Source: Endomicrobium sp.
GTDB taxonomy: Bacteria; Elusimicrobiota; Endomicrobiia; Endomicrobiales; Endomicrobiaceae
Assembly: GCA_031278405.1 (NCBI GenBank)
Contig: JAITKL010000059.1
Location: forward strand, 1 to 7,174
Reading direction: 5' to 3'
DNA length: 7,174 nt
Part shown: positions 6,158-7,174 of the stretch, in pieces
Layout: each line of letters starts with the position of its first letter
Numbering within the stretch: position 1 is the stretch's first letter
Program-made: the position numbers and the translations under genes
The notes under the pieces: model-generated
Database searches by the model: none
What the model was told of the DNA's origin: nothing
Seen by the model: the letters and a program-made list of their open reading frames with translations, nothing else

Positions 6158-6200
6158 GCCTTTGCTAAAAAATTAAAAAGCAAAGGTAAATTTTTTCTTT
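6158..6200 (+). terminator. Terminator-like hairpin in the rRNA leader
   Basis: CCTTTGCT (6159-6166) pairs perfectly with AGCAAAGG (6179-6186), with a 12-base A-rich loop, followed by TAAA and then TTTTTTCTTT (6191-6200). This has the form of an intrinsic terminator, yet it lies after all three promoters and before 16S. It may be an attenuator overridden by antitermination, or the counterpart of the boxB hairpin that precedes boxA in other rRNA leaders. Confidence 0.5.
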
Positions 6201-6204
6201 AAAA

Positions 6205-6216
6205 AGTTCTTTGAAT
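6205..6216 (+). promoter_or_regulatory. boxA-like antitermination element
   Basis: AGTTCTTTGAAT resembles the boxA element of bacterial rRNA leaders (I recall TGTTCTTTGAAAAC in Bacillus and TGCTCTTTAACA in E. coli), to which NusB/S10 bind. It lies five bases after the T-run of the hairpin and about 150 bases before 16S. Confidence 0.6.
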
Positions 6217-6238
6217 ACTAAATAACACACAGATAAGC

Positions 6239-6254
6239 GCCTCGTAAAAGAGGC
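6239..6254 (+). other. Short GC hairpin in the rRNA leader
   Basis: GCCTC (6239-6243) pairs with GAGGC (6250-6254) around GTAAAA. It is one of the few GC-rich words in the leader and may be part of the folding or processing structure of the pre-rRNA. Confidence 0.45.
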
Positions 6255-6280
6255 AATCAAGTAACTTAAGGTCATTTATC

Positions 6281-6314
6281 ATTTTAATAAAATCCGGAAG
6301 GTTTTTATTTTAAT
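6281..6314 (+). other. Long AT-rich leader hairpin with GGAA tetraloop
   Basis: Bases 6281-6295 pair with 6300-6314 around a GGAA (GNRA-type) tetraloop. Twelve of fifteen positions pair; the three T-T mismatches are at 6293/6302, 6285/6310 and 6284/6311. This is likely a real leader RNA stem, possibly an RNase III target. Confidence 0.5.
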
Positions 6315-6352
6315 AGAAAGTAGTACAAAAGTAATAGGAGCTTATTAACAAA

Positions 6353-6368
6353 TCTCTATAAAAAATTT

Positions 6369-6378
<10 letters not shown>
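6353..6378. repeat. Perfect 26-base palindrome across the 16S 5' end
   Basis: The arms are TCTCTATAAAAAA (6353-6365) and TTTTTTATAGAGA (6366-6378), exact reverse complements with no spacer. The right arm runs into the first bases of 16S rRNA. In RNA it would need a few unpaired bases at the centre, giving a stem of about 10-11 pairs. Confidence 0.9.

Positions 6379-7174
<796 letters not shown>

Noticed and set aside
5244..6368. CRISPR array, insertion sequence or attachment site next to tRNA-Gly
   Set aside because: No regularly spaced repeats, no transposase or integrase text in any frame, and no repeat of the tRNA 3' end was found in the window.

Overview
The window is an AT-rich bacterial chromosome segment with dense + strand genes in the left two thirds and a gene-poor stretch leading into a 16S rRNA gene that runs off the right edge. 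The 16S text is bacterial without doubt. Its overall pattern, the low GC, and a freshly broken small gene next to intact housekeeping genes remind me of the termite-gut Elusimicrobiota (Endomicrobium, 'Termite Group 1'). That assignment is from memory, about 0.6 confident, and was not tested by a database search.

Layout. 2-106 is the tail of an unrecognised gene. 196-267 is tRNA-Arg(CCG). 333-1226 is a PflX-type radical SAM protein. 1227-2456 and 2466-3689 are a pair of M16 metallopeptidase-family proteins: the first carries the zinc site, and the second lacks it but carries the Arg/Tyr substrate-binding pair. 3700-5148 is an HD-domain tRNA nucleotidyltransferase (CCA-adding type). The four coding genes abut or lie within about 10 bases of each other, so they are probably one operon. 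5173-5243 is tRNA-Gly(CCC), which has its own near-consensus promoter buried in the end of the nucleotidyltransferase gene. Neither tRNA gene encodes its 3' CCA, so both need the CCA-adding activity that the neighbouring gene is predicted to supply.

From 5244 to 6368 there is no intact gene. 5351-5501 is a pseudogene of a small zinc-ribbon protein (DUF5679 type) with a stop at codon 3, a one-base frameshift and a lost first cysteine. After about 350 bases with little visible content comes the rRNA control region: three tandem sigma70-type promoters (5854-5882, 5974-6002, 6040-6068), a 9-base word repeated upstream of the first and third, a terminator-like hairpin, a boxA-like antitermination element, two more leader hairpins, and a perfect 26-base palindrome that overlaps the 5' end of 16S rRNA.

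I do not see a clearly new defence, mobile or metabolic system. The observations most worth a second look are the palindrome at the 16S 5' end, the repeated word at the rRNA promoters, the two A-C mismatches in tRNA-Gly, the hairpin placed before boxA, and the decayed zinc-ribbon gene.
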